From: Tupaia tana
Taxonomy: Eukaryota > Chordata > Mammalia > Scandentia > Tupaiidae
NCBI GenBank assembly: GCA_026018925.1
Contig: JAKSZU010000005.1
Location: 22,430,779 to 22,494,778, forward strand
Length of the DNA: 64,000 bases
Direction: 5' to 3'
Of this stretch, positions 23,816 to 34,276 are shown piece by piece. Position 1 is the first letter of the stretch. Each line of letters starts with the position of its first letter. The notes under the pieces were generated by a model that worked only from the letters and a program-made list of their open reading frames with translations, did no database searches and was not told where the DNA came from. Made by a program: the position numbers and the translations under genes.

Positions 23816-25422
23816 AACTCTCCAGAAATAAACTCCCAAACATACAGCCAACTTATTTTTGACAAAGGGTACCAGTCAATCCAGTGGGAAAAGGAAAACC
23901 TCTTTAGCAAATGGTGCTGGACAAACTGGATGTCCACCTGCAGAAAGATGAATCTAAACCCTTACCTCTCACCATTGACTCAAAGTCATCAAAAATCTAA
24001 ACCTAAGACCAAACTATAAAACTTCTGCTGAAAAACACTGGAAGAACCTCTGGGAGACATTGGGGCAGGCAAAGACTTCTTAAATAAGACCTCCAAAGCA
24101 CAGTCAATAATCCCAAAAACAGGAAGTGGAATTACATCAAATTAAGAAGTTTCTACATGGCAAAAGACATAGTAATTAGTATGAAACGACAGCCTTCAGA
24201 ATGGAGAAATATTTTTGTAAACTATGTGTCAGATAAGGGACTAATATCCCGAATACACAAGGAACTCAAGCAGCTACCCTGAAAAAAAGACCACCAACCC
24301 TATTAAAAGATGGGAGAATGAGTTGAAAAAAAAAAAAAAAAAAACACTAAGGATGACATGAATAGCCAAAAGGCATGTGAAAAAATGCTCAGCATTCCTC
24401 ATTGTGAGGGAGATGCAGATCAAAACTACAATGAGATACCATCTAACCCCAGTCAGAATGACTAAGATTAATAAAAACAAAAAATGGTAAGTGCTGGCCG
24501 GGGTGTGGTGAAAGGGGAACTCTCTTTCACTGCTGGTGGGAATGTAAATTGGTCCAGCCACCATGGAAAACAATTTGGAGATTCCTCAAAGATCTACAAA
24601 TAGAACTACCATATGATCCAGTAATTCCATTCTTTGGTATCTACTCAAAGAAGAGAGGAATTCTTAATGGGAAAAGTGCTCGTACATTGATGTTAATTGT
24701 GGCACTATTCACAATTGCTAAGACATGGAACCAACCCAAATGTCCCCGAACAGATAAATGAATTGATAAACTGTGGCACATATACTCTACTCAGCCATAA
24801 AAAACAAGACCCTGGCTTTTCTCTTTTTTTTTTTTTTTTTTCTTTTTTTGGAGAGGTTTTTGCTATACGGCGCGTGCGCTCGCCAGACAGACAGAGAGAG
24901 ACAGAGAGATAGAAAGCAGGAAATCACCCCCCAGGGGGGATGGCCACGCCGCAATCCCTTCTCCTCCATTCTCCTCTCGGGATCTTGGGCACGCACGCAC
25001 AAGACCCTGCCTTTTGACAGAAAGTGGATGAATATGGAAGATTTACTGCTGAGCAAAGCAAGCCAGGCTATGGAGAGACATAGTATGTCTCCACTTAATG
25101 TATACAGAGTGTCCACACTCTAAGATTGAAACTGAATGACTAAAGGATATAGAAACATAATAAATGGTAGTGAATATCAGATACAGTGTGGAAAGAGGGT
25201 GGGTGGAGTAGAGTCTGAGAAAGGGCATTAAGGAGAAAAATAGAGAGGCAAAGTATTTATGGGACAAAGAAATGGATTATTATCTGTTGAAGATAACTTT
25301 ACAGTATTGTCAACTGGACTGGTGAGAAATGTACACATGTTGAAATATTCACTTTGCAAGCTAAATAATGTGATTGAATGTATAAAAGAAATTGAAATAA
25401 ATTTTAAAAAAATTTAAAAAAC
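23816..25422 (+). mobile_element. L1 3' end, moderately young, split by SINE
   Basis: 5'-truncated L1 covering the end of ORF2 and the 3' UTR. Translation of 24549-24761 gives [20 protein letters not shown] and FTIAKTWNQPKCPRTDK, characteristic of the ORF2p C-terminus. Frame breaks are present. It ends in gtataaaagaaattgaaata and A-rich sequence. A truncated tSINE-A lies at 24821-24999. Confidence 0.92.
24805..25015 (-). repeat. 5'-truncated tSINE-A with TSD
   Basis: The body spans 24821-24999. TSD caagaccctggctttt (24805-24820) pairs with caagaccctgccttttg (25000-25015/16). Only the 3' part is present: tail, CT-rich region and body up to the gcacgcacgc stretch. The whole tRNA-like head and Pol III promoter are missing. 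Confidence 0.9.
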
Positions 25423-25454
25423 CCTCCTTTATGTTTTACAAAATCATCTAATAG

Positions 25455-25920
25455 GAACCAGCCCCATGCCCTGGTGGTTAAGGGAGCCAACACCCACATG
25501 ACTGACAGTGTGGTTCAAATCCTAGCTCCAGTGACTTGAAAAACATGCTGGGTGGGGACCAGCAGGTGGCATGGTGGTTAAGGCACTGGACACTCCCACA
25601 TGGCCAACCAGGGTTTGAGTCCTGAATCTGGTGGCTTGCTTTCTCACTTCCTCTTTCTCTCACTCTCAACCTCTGTCTCTCTCTGGTCAGATTAAAAAAA
25701 TAAATGAATGACTAAATAAAATAAAATAATTATTTTTTAAAAAAAAAGAAAAAGAAAAACATGCTGGGTACATAAGCATATGTGCCTCAAATCCAGACAA
25801 GACAGAAAATGGAGAAGGGATTGTGACATGCCCCATGCCCATTGGAGGGGCTGTTTTCTCTCTCTCCCTCTCCCTTTCTCTGTCTCTCTGGTGAGTGCAT
25901 GTGCCCTCTTGGAGAGAGGG
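25455..25920 (+). repeat. tSINE-A/old, split by tSINE-B
   Basis: Left part 25455-25553 has head ggaaccagccccatgccctg and cttgaaaaacatgctgggt. Right part resumes at 25770 and ends with ggtgagtgcatgtgccctct. The inserted tSINE-B separates them. Confidence 0.85.
25538..25769 (+). repeat. tSINE-B nested, perfect TSD
   Basis: The body spans 25554-25753. A perfect 16-bp TSD, gaaaaacatgctgggt, lies at 25538-25553 and 25754-25769. It is a short form: head ggggaccagcaggtggcatg, B-box region gtttgagtcctg, then straight to gtggcttgctttctcacttc and an A-rich tail. Confidence 0.95.
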
Positions 25921-26099
25921 AGGATACTTTAAATAATTTGTGGATCAAAGAAAAAATGTAATAGAAATCAGAAACTACTAAAACAATGATAAAATTACTT
26001 TTTATCAGTTTTATGGTGTTAATGACTAAATGATGTTTAATTTAAGAAGATGTTTGAGAAAAGGAGAAAAAGGATTTTTTTTGTTTCTTTTTTTTTTTT

Positions 26100-26740
26100 T
26101 TTTTACTTTTTTCATTTAATTGTTAGCCTTTACATTTCTTTCCTATAAAGTAGTTGATCGTATCTTTTGCCCAATTTCAGTTAGATTTTTTTGTTCATAT
26201 GTGTTGGGTACCAGTTCTTTGTTATAGAGGTCACAGACATCTTTGCCTTCCATTTGACCTAACTTTTCACCTGTTTTTATGGTGGTGTGATGAACAGAAG
26301 TTCTCGATGTAGTCAATGTTTATACTTTTATGATAAATGCTTGTGAGTTAAGAAATCCTATCCTCTGGGGCCAGCAGGTGGCATGGTGGTTGGGGTGCTA
26401 GAATTCCATATGACTGGCCAAAGTTCAAGTCCTGGACCTGGTGGCTTGCTTTCTCACTTTCCCCTTCTCTCTTTCTCTCTCTCTCTGTCTCTCTCTGTCT
26501 CCCTATGACAAATAATAATAGTAATAATAATAAATAAAATTAAATAAATAATTCTTAAAAAAAAAAAAAAGAAATCCTTTCTTCTCCTAAAGTCATATAG
26601 ATAGTGTCCTGTGTTTTCTCCCAAGAGTTTGGAGTGTTGTGTCCTTCAGATTAAAGGCATATGGATTATTATGGTTGTGGATGTGGGTCAGGCAGGGAAG
26701 TCTGAGGCAAAATAGAGATTCTCTCCTATGTTCCAGATAT
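26100..26740 (-). mobile_element. very old L1 fragment
   Basis: Reverse-strand phrases resemble the L1 ORF2 3' region ('tatcttttgcccaatttcag', 'taccagttctttgttat', 'gtcctgtgttttctcccaag'). It is strongly decayed and interrupted by a tSINE-B at 26367-26570. Confidence 0.55.
26352..26580 (+). repeat. tSINE-B with TSD
   Basis: The body spans 26367-26570. Flanks aagaaatcctatcctc and gaaatcctttcttctc form an imperfect TSD. Head ggggccagcaggtggcatgg, CT-rich tract, then (TAA)n and poly-A tail. Confidence 0.9.
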
Positions 26741-27022
26741 GTTTGTATATTAAATATTTACTATCTTCATAGACGAGAGTGTTTCCTTTTTTCCTGCTCT
26801 TTGATCAAGTTTGGGTAAAATGGAATTATTTAGCCCTTTAGTAGATATTTGTAAGGCTATGTGTAGAAATTGTTTATATAACTGCTGTTTCATTTTTAGG
26901 AAGACTTTAAGTAATTAATTCACTATATTCAGTAGTTATGGGTATTCTGGTTTTTTTTTTTTATAAATTTTCTATGATTTTTCCAAGAATATGCACATTC
27001 TGTTTATATTTTCTGAAATACA

Positions 27023-27023
<1 letters not shown>

Positions 27024-27060
<37 letters not shown>
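27024..27060. repeat. (TA)n microsatellite
   Basis: About 18 TA units followed by acacacaaacaca. Confidence 0.93.
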
Positions 27061-27067
<7 letters not shown>

Positions 27068-27289
27068 AACACATACATATAAAAAAGTTAATAATAGTAT
27101 AGTTTCATCTTTTTTATGTTATATCACTGTCTTATTACCATCTCATTCCTGATATCTTTTATTTTGCCTTTTCTTTGACCAATTTTTTGGAAATTTAGTA
27201 ATTTTATTACCATTTTCAAAGAACCAGATTTTTATCTTTTTCAGTCCTGTGTTGTATCTTTTTTCCCTATTTTATTCATTTTAGCTATT

Positions 27290-27705
27290 GGGACCAGCAG
27301 GTAGCATTGTGGCTATGGTGCTGGATTCCCACATGGCCGACTACAGTTTTGGTTTTTTTTTTTTGAAGAGGTTTTTGCTATAGGGCGCGTGCTCTCACCA
27401 GACAGACAGAGAGACAGAAAGTGAGAAATCACCCCTCAGGGGGGATGGCCACGCCACAATCCATTCTCCTCTCGGGATCTTGGGCATGCACATACACGTG
27501 CCCGGCGTGAGTTTTAAGCCACCGGGTCCGGGATGCAAACTGCGGTCAGCTACGTGAGAGTCCAGCGACATAGCCATTACGCTAACTGCTGGTCCCATGG
27601 CTGACTACAGTTTGAGTCCCAGACCTGGTGGCTTGCTTTCTCACTTTCTCTTTCTCTTTCTCTCTGGTCAAATTAAAAAATAAGTAGTAATAATAAATAA
27701 AATGA
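27290..27705 (+). repeat. tSINE-B, split by tSINE-A
   Basis: Left part 27290-27349 (gggaccagcaggtagcattg). Right part 27614-27705 (gtggcttgctttctcacttt, tctggtcaaattaaaaaata). Flanks tttagctatt and tttagctgtt may be the TSD. Confidence 0.9.
27333..27613 (-). repeat. tSINE-A nested in tSINE-B, TSD
   Basis: The body spans 27350-27596. TSD atggccgactacagttt (27333-27349) pairs with atggctgactacagttt (27597-27613). The insertion point is the B-box region of the older SINE, so it also split that promoter. Confidence 0.95.
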
Positions 27706-27870
27706 ACTTTAGCTGTTATCTTAGTATCACTTTTTACTAATACTTGAGTTAATTGGATTGTTTTTTCTACCTCTATGTATTGGTGTCTAGTTTATTAATA
27801 TTCAGTTCCTCTTTTTTGTTTTTAGCCAAAGTTTTAGTGTTTAATAATTAATAGCACAGCTGACCAAGGC

Positions 27871-28130
27871 CTGAAATGTGAAGATAATATGTTCAAGACA
27901 ATGGGGAGTCACGCTTTAAACTCACTATACAATATGTGGTTAAGAACACACACTTTATAATATAAAACCTGTCTACACATAGTGGTCAGCTCAGAAAGCC
28001 AGCTGGTCTCCTGTCGGTGTTCCAGATTTTGGTGTTAATTATTAGCAACCTTCGACTCCTCTGTGTGGCAGGTATCGAGTTCTCCACCCCAGCCTGTGTC
28101 ATGAGGTCGGTGATGGATCATCAGGTATCT
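27871..28130. other. unique intergenic sequence
   Basis: No feature recognised. Confidence 0.4.
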
Positions 28131-28514
28131 TTTTTTTTTTTTTTTTTTATTTTATTTTATTTTTCTGATTAATTAAATTCATTTTACATAAAGTTCCCAT
28201 TATTGCAGTTTTCAACAGAGAACTCTACTTTTTTTGGTGTTAACACCCCTTACAGGCTCCGGCCTTTCCGCTATCATATCATTGGATCTTTTTCCTTCTG
28301 CCAGAGTGTTATCATTATTTTTTTTTTTCATTGACATCTTTCATGAGTACAGTTCACACTAGCCAAGAGATACCCCCACATACATCATCTTCAACAGACC
28401 ACCCTTCACCCCTGTGTCCATCAAACGTGATGATCGTTCCCTGAACCGCCCTCCATCATTCCCATTACCTCTTCCGTGCTGGCCATCCCTGCGACCATAC
28501 CCTCCAGATCTTTC

Positions 28515-28518
<4 letters not shown>
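28131..28518 (-). mobile_element. poly-A-ended retro-element segment (L1 3'-UTR-like?)
   Basis: On the minus strand this runs from ggatgaaagatctggagggt to an A/TAAAA-rich end, seen as a T run at 28131-28147 on the plus strand. Weak resemblance to local L1 3' UTRs (gtctgttgaagatg against gtctgttgatggca) suggests an L1-derived 3' end. Parentage is uncertain. Confidence 0.4.
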
Positions 28519-28545
<27 letters not shown>

Positions 28546-29440
28546 TCCTTTTTCAATTATGAGCTCATAAAGTTTTCCACAATAGGAAACATGTTCTATT
28601 CAGGGTTGGGTCAAGGGTGGGTCTCGTGCAGCTCCGCAGTTGTATCTATGGAGTACAGTTTCAGGAACGCAGTTCTGGTAGGCAGAGACGGTTATCAGCT
28701 GATTTCCTGTGATTACCGAGGATGGTGTTGTGGGGATCTCCGTGAGTCATCCTCGAGTATCTGGCTTCCTTAAGAATGGTAGAATAGTTCTTATTTTTCC
28801 CTGAGGTAATGCAGCTGGTACCATCGCCTTCTCACTGCCCATCACCATACATTTCTCAATTGGTTTAAGACATCCAAGGTTTCCTTCTTCTGCTTATATT
28901 TGCAAGATCTTAAACCGCCGGTCACGTGCAGGCCCGGCGGTCACGGGCAGGCTCGTTGGCCACGCCTGGGCGCAGGCCCGGCACGATCACACACAGGCCC
29001 GGCGGCCACGCACGGGCACAGGCCCGGCGGCCACACACAGGACCGGCGGCCATGCTCAGACCTGGTGGCCACTCGCCAACCTGGAGGTCATGCACAGGCC
29101 CGGTGGCCACTCGCAGGCCCGGGAGCCACACGCAGGCCCGGCGTGCGCCGGCCCAGTCCTAACATCAATCAGACCCGGCAGCCACTCGCCAGTCTGGGGG
29201 CCATGCTGCCCAGCGGCCACTCCAATTCTTGCGCGCGGGACCCAACCTCCGGTTCGCCTGCCTGGTGATGTGGTCGGACATGGTCTGAAATTTAGCCCCT
29301 TGCATCTGTTGCAAGAGAGTCTGCATCACAGAGGTCACGGTTCTGCATGGTCTTGCGGTCAGTCTTGGCCATCTCCCTGCTGCCCAGCTTGGCGGTGGTT
29401 GCTCAGAACTTCACCAACCCTTCCTTCTGTTCGTTATGCA
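28519..29440 (-). mobile_element. candidate composite VNTR retrotransposon
   Basis: Minus-strand order: (1) about 29440-29225, including a short open frame from ATG 29372-29370 reading MAKTDRKTMQNRD; (2) a GC-rich minisatellite at 29223-28917; (3) about 360 bp of unique sequence at 28916-28547; (4) a 28-nt poly-A, the T run at 28519-28546. The arrangement recalls SVA-type composites. The first segment may be a piece of an L1 ORF1 start, which is inference. No TSD was found and only one copy is in this window. Confidence 0.4.
28917..29223. repeat. CpG-rich minisatellite (VNTR), about 14 units
   Basis: Tandem, diverged units of about 19-25 bp with core caggcccggcggccac plus a variable spacer (for example cacgcacgggca, cacaca, tcgc). 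Unit starts are visible at about 28929, 28978, 29010 and 29022, and onward to 29190. It is the most CpG-dense stretch in the window. Confidence 0.92.
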
Positions 29441-29496
29441 GATGCCACCCCCCACCCCCCAGTTGTTCTTCTTTTCTAAAATAAGTGATTCAGCTT

Positions 29497-29600
29497 TTTT
29501 CTGGCTATATAAGCTTGGTCAGGTAACTTCACTTTTCTGTGCCTTAGTTTCCCATTCATTAACTCAATTTAACTGTTTACCAACTGAGAACCTTGCAATG
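29497..29600 (+). repeat. MIR-like relic
   Basis: tggctatataagcttggtca, gtaacttcacttttctgtgc and cttagtttcccattcat match the MIR pattern 'cttgggcaagtcacttaacctctctgtgcctcagtttcc'. Confidence 0.65.
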
Positions 29601-29681
29601 AGATCATTAAACTTGCTTCTGTTTTTCTTACCATTGCATTGAAAGCCTTATTGTGAGGAGTTTATATACACTTTTCTACTC

Positions 29682-29906
29682 ATAGGTTGTGTGTGTTCAC
29701 CCGAGGGAGACAGACAGAAAGTAAGAAATCGCCTCCCAGGGAGGATGGCCATACCACAATGCCTTCTCCTCCATTCTCCTCTTGGGATTCTGGGCACACA
29801 CACTCATGTGCCTGGTGTGATTTTCAAGTCACTGGGTTCAGTACTTGAACTGCAGTGGACCATGTGGGAGTCCAGCATTTTAACCACCATGTCTTCTGCT
29901 GGCCCC
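29682..29906 (-). repeat. tSINE-A/old
   Basis: Contains aagtaagaaatcgcctccca, ccttctcctccattctcctc and head tctgctggcccc. Confidence 0.85.
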
Positions 29907-30645
29907 ATGTTCATTTTCTTAACAACTGACCGAATACATCGTGCTCGAGTTTACTTCCAGAAAAATTTTATTTCTGCAGATATATTCATCATATGAAAGC
30001 AACATATTCCACAATGCTGTGTCCCTTGCATGGAAAACATAATAACGCAATTAATTCCACTTATTATAGATAGTTTCTTTTTGTTTTGGCTCTAAAAATT
30101 CTTGTTTTAATGTTTAAAACTTGTGGTGAGGAACACATAAATAAAATTGACCATCTTAACTACTTTCAAGTGCACAATTCAGTATCTGGTATTACTAAAT
30201 ATATTCATATTACTGTGGAATGACTCTCCAGAACTTCATCTTGCAAAACTGAAACTTTGTACTCATTAAACAACATGATTTAAAAATGTTAGTTACCTCC
30301 AGCACTCTAAAAAGTACATTTCTATCTTAGATTTTTAAAAAATGGCTTTCAATGATTTTTGAAAATTTTACAAGCACTTTCTCAGGTCCAGAATATTGTA
30401 ATTAGGAAACGTTAAGACTTTCTAAGAGCCTGTTCATAGTGTGACTCCAGTAGACAGTGACCTATAGCCCTGAGCAGAGTGCACTATGGCATTTTATCTA
30501 AAGCAAGTCCACTGACTTTCTAACACTGTTAGGATGCTTTATGAGTTTGAGGTCAAAACCTATCAGAGGTTGTACATCTTTGTGGGGTACAATAGGAATT
30601 TTCAAAGCATGCATGGTGCAGCATACAAAAATCAAATCAAAGATA
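29907..30645. other. mostly unique; possible ancient repeat inside
   Basis: At about 30125-30260, aaaattgaccatcttaacta ... agtgcacaattcagtatctg resembles an old mammalian repeat I cannot name. The rest is unique. Confidence 0.35.
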
Positions 30646-30653
30646 ATATATGC

Positions 30654-30699
<46 letters not shown>

Positions 30700-30963
30700 G
30701 AGAGGTTTTTGCTATAGGGCGTGTGTACTCGCCAGAAAGACAGAGAGAGAGACAGAGAGACAGAAAGCGAGAAATCACCCCCCAGGTGGGATGGCCACAC
30801 CGCAATCCCTTCTCCTCCATTCTCCTCTTGGGATCTTGGGCACGCACACACATGCGCCAACTGTGAGTTTAAGCCACGGGGTCCAGGACTCGAACCGCGG
30901 TTGGCTACATAGGAGTTCAGCGACATAGCCATTACGCTAACTGCTGGTCCCATATATTCATTG
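30646..30963 (-). repeat. tSINE-A with (CA)n in place of poly-A
   Basis: The body spans about 30698-30951. TSD atatatgcattg (30646-30657) pairs with atatattcattg (30952-30963). Between the left TSD and the SINE end lies a pure TG run (30656-30697), (CA)n on the SINE strand, where the A-tail is expected. Confidence 0.92.
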
Positions 30964-31005
30964 TTTTTAACAAAGAACACAAAGAACACCACATTATGAT
31001 GTGTA

Positions 31006-31008
<3 letters not shown>

Positions 31009-31039
<31 letters not shown>
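31009..31039. repeat. poly-T tract
   Basis: About 31 consecutive T. It may be the A-tail of an unrecognised minus-strand retrocopy at 31040-31330. Confidence 0.85.
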
Positions 31040-31042
<3 letters not shown>

Positions 31043-31362
31043 ATTAGTCTTTCTCTTTCTTTTCTCTCTGTCTTTCTTTCTGAGACACATATATAAGATT
31101 GACAATGTCTGTTCTTCTCACTCAGTTTAGCATGCCGTTCTACAGCCCATCTGCCTCGTCTACCTGCACTCCCGTGTCTGTGAAATGCTTTTTTCCTGAG
31201 TTTTTCCTAACCTCTTCCTCCATCCTTTCTTAAATACTCCCTCCTGCCTCCTGCCCTGTCTCTCTTTAGGAGCTCCACATATTTTGCTTATGGTTCTTAC
31301 ATATTATGTTCCATTTTGTAATGAATGTGCAAATGTATGCAAATGTACACACACTTCTGAGC
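31040..31362. other. unrecognised sequence next to poly-T
   Basis: Pyrimidine-rich start (cttttctctctgtctttctt). The adjoining poly-T suggests the end of a minus-strand retro-element, but I recognise no parent. Confidence 0.3.
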
Positions 31363-31621
31363 CACTCCAATATTTTTTTTTAAATCTTGCCAGCAGATGC
31401 ATGTGCTCACTGGAGAAAGAGAGCAAGAAAGTGAAGAAACACCCTCCATGAGGAATTGTCATGCTGCAATCCCTTCTCCTCCATTTCCGCTCCTTTCAGG
31501 ATTTGGGGTACGCATGCGCAAGTGCCCAGCATGCTTCTCAAGTCAGGGCTTGAACCCCACAGTTAATCATGTGGGATCCAGCTGTCCCAACCACCATGCC
31601 ACAGGCTGGCCTCACTCCAAT
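31363..31621 (-). repeat. tSINE-A/old with TSD
   Basis: The body spans 31372-31612. A perfect 9-bp TSD, cactccaat, lies at 31363-31371 and 31613-31621. Head acaggctggcct, body aggaattgtcatgctgcaat. Confidence 0.9.
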
Positions 31622-32188
31622 TATTCATTTTTGTATCGTCTTTTATAATAGAATAAAGTATCTTGTAAATAACATGCACTCAAAAGTAGTCATTGAATTT
31701 AACTGCAGTGTCTCTTATACATATGTATAGACTTTCCTTTAGTAGTAATAAAAACTATACTACCACTCATTACAAGGCAAGTTAAATTTTATAGGCCAGA
31801 TTACTCCAGTAGTTGACCCCAAGATTTATTGTTGAAGTTCAAATGTTTAGTTTAAGGTCCACGAGCTCCCTCTCGTGGCATATGAGGGAAACTGAGTTTG
31901 TAGGCTATGAGCATAAACAGTTAAACTAGAATTTCAGTTTATTTTTAGAACTTAAAATTGCATATACCTTTCCGATTCATGGAAGTGAATATATATATGT
32001 GAACTTAGTGACAATATATAGTATTATCTATCTATAAATAAAACATGTATGTAACTGGATAAAAAAGGATTTATAAAAGGATAGTTCATTCATCATGCAA
32101 TGGCCTTCCATAGAGTTTTTAGTTAGTCTCTACTAGACCCAATACAAAATCATGGTTATAGATAATGTTAGAATGGAAAACACGATTC
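31622..32188. other. unique intergenic sequence
   Basis: AT-rich, nothing recognised. Confidence 0.4.
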
Positions 32189-32484
32189 TTTTGCAGTACT
32201 TTTTTTTTTTTTTTTGAGAGTTTTTTGCTACAGGGCGCATGCGCTCGCCAGACAGACAGAGAGAGACAGAGAGACAGAAAGTGAGAAATCACCCCACAGG
32301 GGGGATGGCCACGCCGCAATCCCTTCTCCTCCATTCTCCTCTCGGGATCTTGGGCACGCATGCACACATGCCCGGCGTGAGTTTTAAGCCACCGGGTCCG
32401 GGATTCTAACCGTGGTTGACTACGTGGGAGTCCAGCGACATAGCCATTACGCTAACTGCTGGTCCCTATTTTTTGCAATACTTT
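32189..32484 (-). repeat. tSINE-A with TSD
   Basis: The body spans about 32203-32466. TSD ttttgcagtacttt pairs with ttttgcaatacttt. Head ctgctggtccc. It carries gagttttaag, a site shared with the 'ggttccc' subfamily, so it may be intermediate. Confidence 0.92.
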
Positions 32485-32514
32485 ATCTCTCCATCAAGAC
32501 GGTCTCTTTTTTGA

Positions 32515-32704
32515 AAGAAATTTTATTAATTATTACTTTCTAATTTGCTATAGACCATGTGCACTCACCAGAGAGAGATGCAGAAAGAGAGAATGAGAGA
32601 GAGAGAGAGAGAGAGTAAGAAAGCAAGCTGCCAGGTCCATACTTGAAATGCTGTCGGCCATGTTGGAGTCCAGCACCTTAACCACCACACCACTTGCTGG
32701 CCCC
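32515..32704 (-). repeat. tSINE-B with (GA)n
   Basis: Short form: tail ttattaattatta, gccatgtt-type head and cacttgctggcccc at 32704, with a GA run at about 32598-32615. Confidence 0.85.
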
Positions 32705-33391
32705 ACCATTAAGACATTCTGACCTTACAATTCTGAGGTGGTTAGTAATGACGTTTAATCTATAAAATCATGTAAATATACCACATTTATGTATGTGTAT
32801 ATACGTATACTAAAATATGTTAAACCCTAAGCTTACATTCATCCAATAAAAAGACAAAAGAACCCAGACACTGCCAGGTTTTTATCACAATAAAATATCT
32901 TAAAATGTAAGATTCTCATGATTGTTTACCACTGGTATGATACAACTAATTTGCATTTGTTTCCAAAATAAAATCATTCCCAAATTTGTCTCCAAAGGAA
33001 TTACACCCAATAACAGAATATTTAGCAGCAATATTGCAAATTAATAAAATCACGTCTGGCTTAACACTGTGGTAAGTGCAGTTCCAAGTTCAAAAAGGAA
33101 GATGTCGTGGAAAGAGGACTGGCAGGAGGTATATTGAAGTCAAGGAAAGTGTGAACCTGTCAGTCTGCAAACCTAGGACCGGCAGAAAAGAGAAACAAGG
33201 AGAGAGAGGAGGACTCGAGCCTTTTGACCAGGTTCAGGGCACTGGCTGCTCTTGAAGACAAGTTCTGAAAAGGAGGAAACATGCAGTGTTAGTGCACAGA
33301 TGTGTGAAACAGAATATTTCGAGTACAATCAGAATGTCAGACAGAGCTCCATCTGGCCTAAAATAATAAATGCAAAAAAAAAAAAAATACA
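32705..33391. other. unique intergenic sequence
   Basis: No gene or repeat recognised. An A run lies at about 33374-33386. Confidence 0.4.
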
Positions 33392-33640
33392 GGGGTTTGG
33401 CATTTGTGACACAGCCAGTGGCATTCTGGACTGCAGAGCTGGAAGCCACATGCTGACTCTGGTTCAGGTCCCCAACCTGGTCAGTCTGAAAACATGCCAG
33501 GCATGTGCATGCATGCCCAGGATCCTGATGGTTGGAGAACAGGAGGAAGTGGAGAACAACAGGACTGAGCCCTGTGGAAGGTGCTTCTGTCTCTCACACA
33601 CACATGTGCTTTCTAAGGAATAAAATGAAGAATAAAGAAC
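33392..33640 (+). repeat. tSINE-A/old, diverged
   Basis: Contains ggttcaggtccccaacctgg (B-box region), gtctgaaaacatgccaggca and gcatgcccaggatcctgatg. The tail has cacatgtgctttctaaggaa. Confidence 0.7.
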
Positions 33641-33645
33641 AATAC

Positions 33646-33872
33646 GGGCCCACTGGGCAGTGCAGGGGTAACGTACTGCTCAAGTGAAGCAGGAAGCATA
33701 TGAAGGATTAGCAGATTCCCAGCTGACCTGTACTCAGGGAGCAAAGGCCCATACTCCTGGCTGCCCAGGAACTGGGGCCCTGGGAGGACCGCAGTGGGAG
33801 GTACTATTGGAGGTGCTTGTCGTTCTCCTTCTCTCTTTTACACTCATGAAAGAAACTTTAAAAAAGAAAAAA
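33646..33872 (+). repeat. tSINE-C, diverged
   Basis: Head gggcccactgggcagtgcag, middle ctggctgcccaggaactggg and tail ttttacactcatgaaagaaa. Confidence 0.65.
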
Positions 33873-33960
33873 CATATATACATACATGTGTGTATATCTT
33901 ACATGTACATACATATACACACATACATACATATACACACATACATTCACACACACACCT
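33873..33960. repeat. (ACATAC)n / (AC)n microsatellite
   Basis: Irregular ATAC/ACAC repeat following the SINE tail. Confidence 0.88.
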
Positions 33961-33982
33961 TTCACACCTCTTTTTAAAAAAG

Positions 33983-34276
33983 AATTATTTATTTATTTTT
34001 TGGAGAGGTTTTTGCTATAGGGCACGTGTGCTCGCCAGAAAGACAGAGAGAGACAGAGAAACAGAAAGCGAGAAATCACTCCCCAGGGGGGATGGCCACA
34101 CCAAAATCTCTTCTCTTTCATTCTCCTCTCAGGGTCTTGGGCACGTACGTACGCACACGCGCCAGGAGTGAGTTTAAGCCACCGGGTCTGGGACTCGAAC
34201 TGTGGTCAACTACATGGGAGTCCAGCAACATAGCCATTACACCAACTGCTGGTCCCAAATTATTTATTTATTTTTT
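33983..34276 (-). repeat. tSINE-A with 19-bp TSD
   Basis: The body spans 34002-34257. TSD aattatttatttatttttt lies at 33983-34001 and 34258-34276. It landed in the A-rich tail of the tSINE-B to its right, a classic L1-endonuclease target. Confidence 0.93.

Larger units (their letters stand above)
26930..27870 (-). mobile_element. very old L1 ORF2 fragment
   Basis: The phrase ttctttgaccaattttttgg ... tttcaaagaaccagattttt (about 27170-27235) corresponds in reverse to a conserved L1 reverse-transcriptase stretch. It is interrupted by a (TA)n run and by nested SINEs. Confidence 0.55.

Noticed and set aside
28917..29223. CpG island marking a promoter
   Set aside because: The CpG density comes from a tandem minisatellite; I see no adjoining exon or gene start.
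28900..29230. A CRISPR-like array
   Set aside because: Units are contiguous, diverged and lack uniform spacers; this is a mammalian minisatellite.
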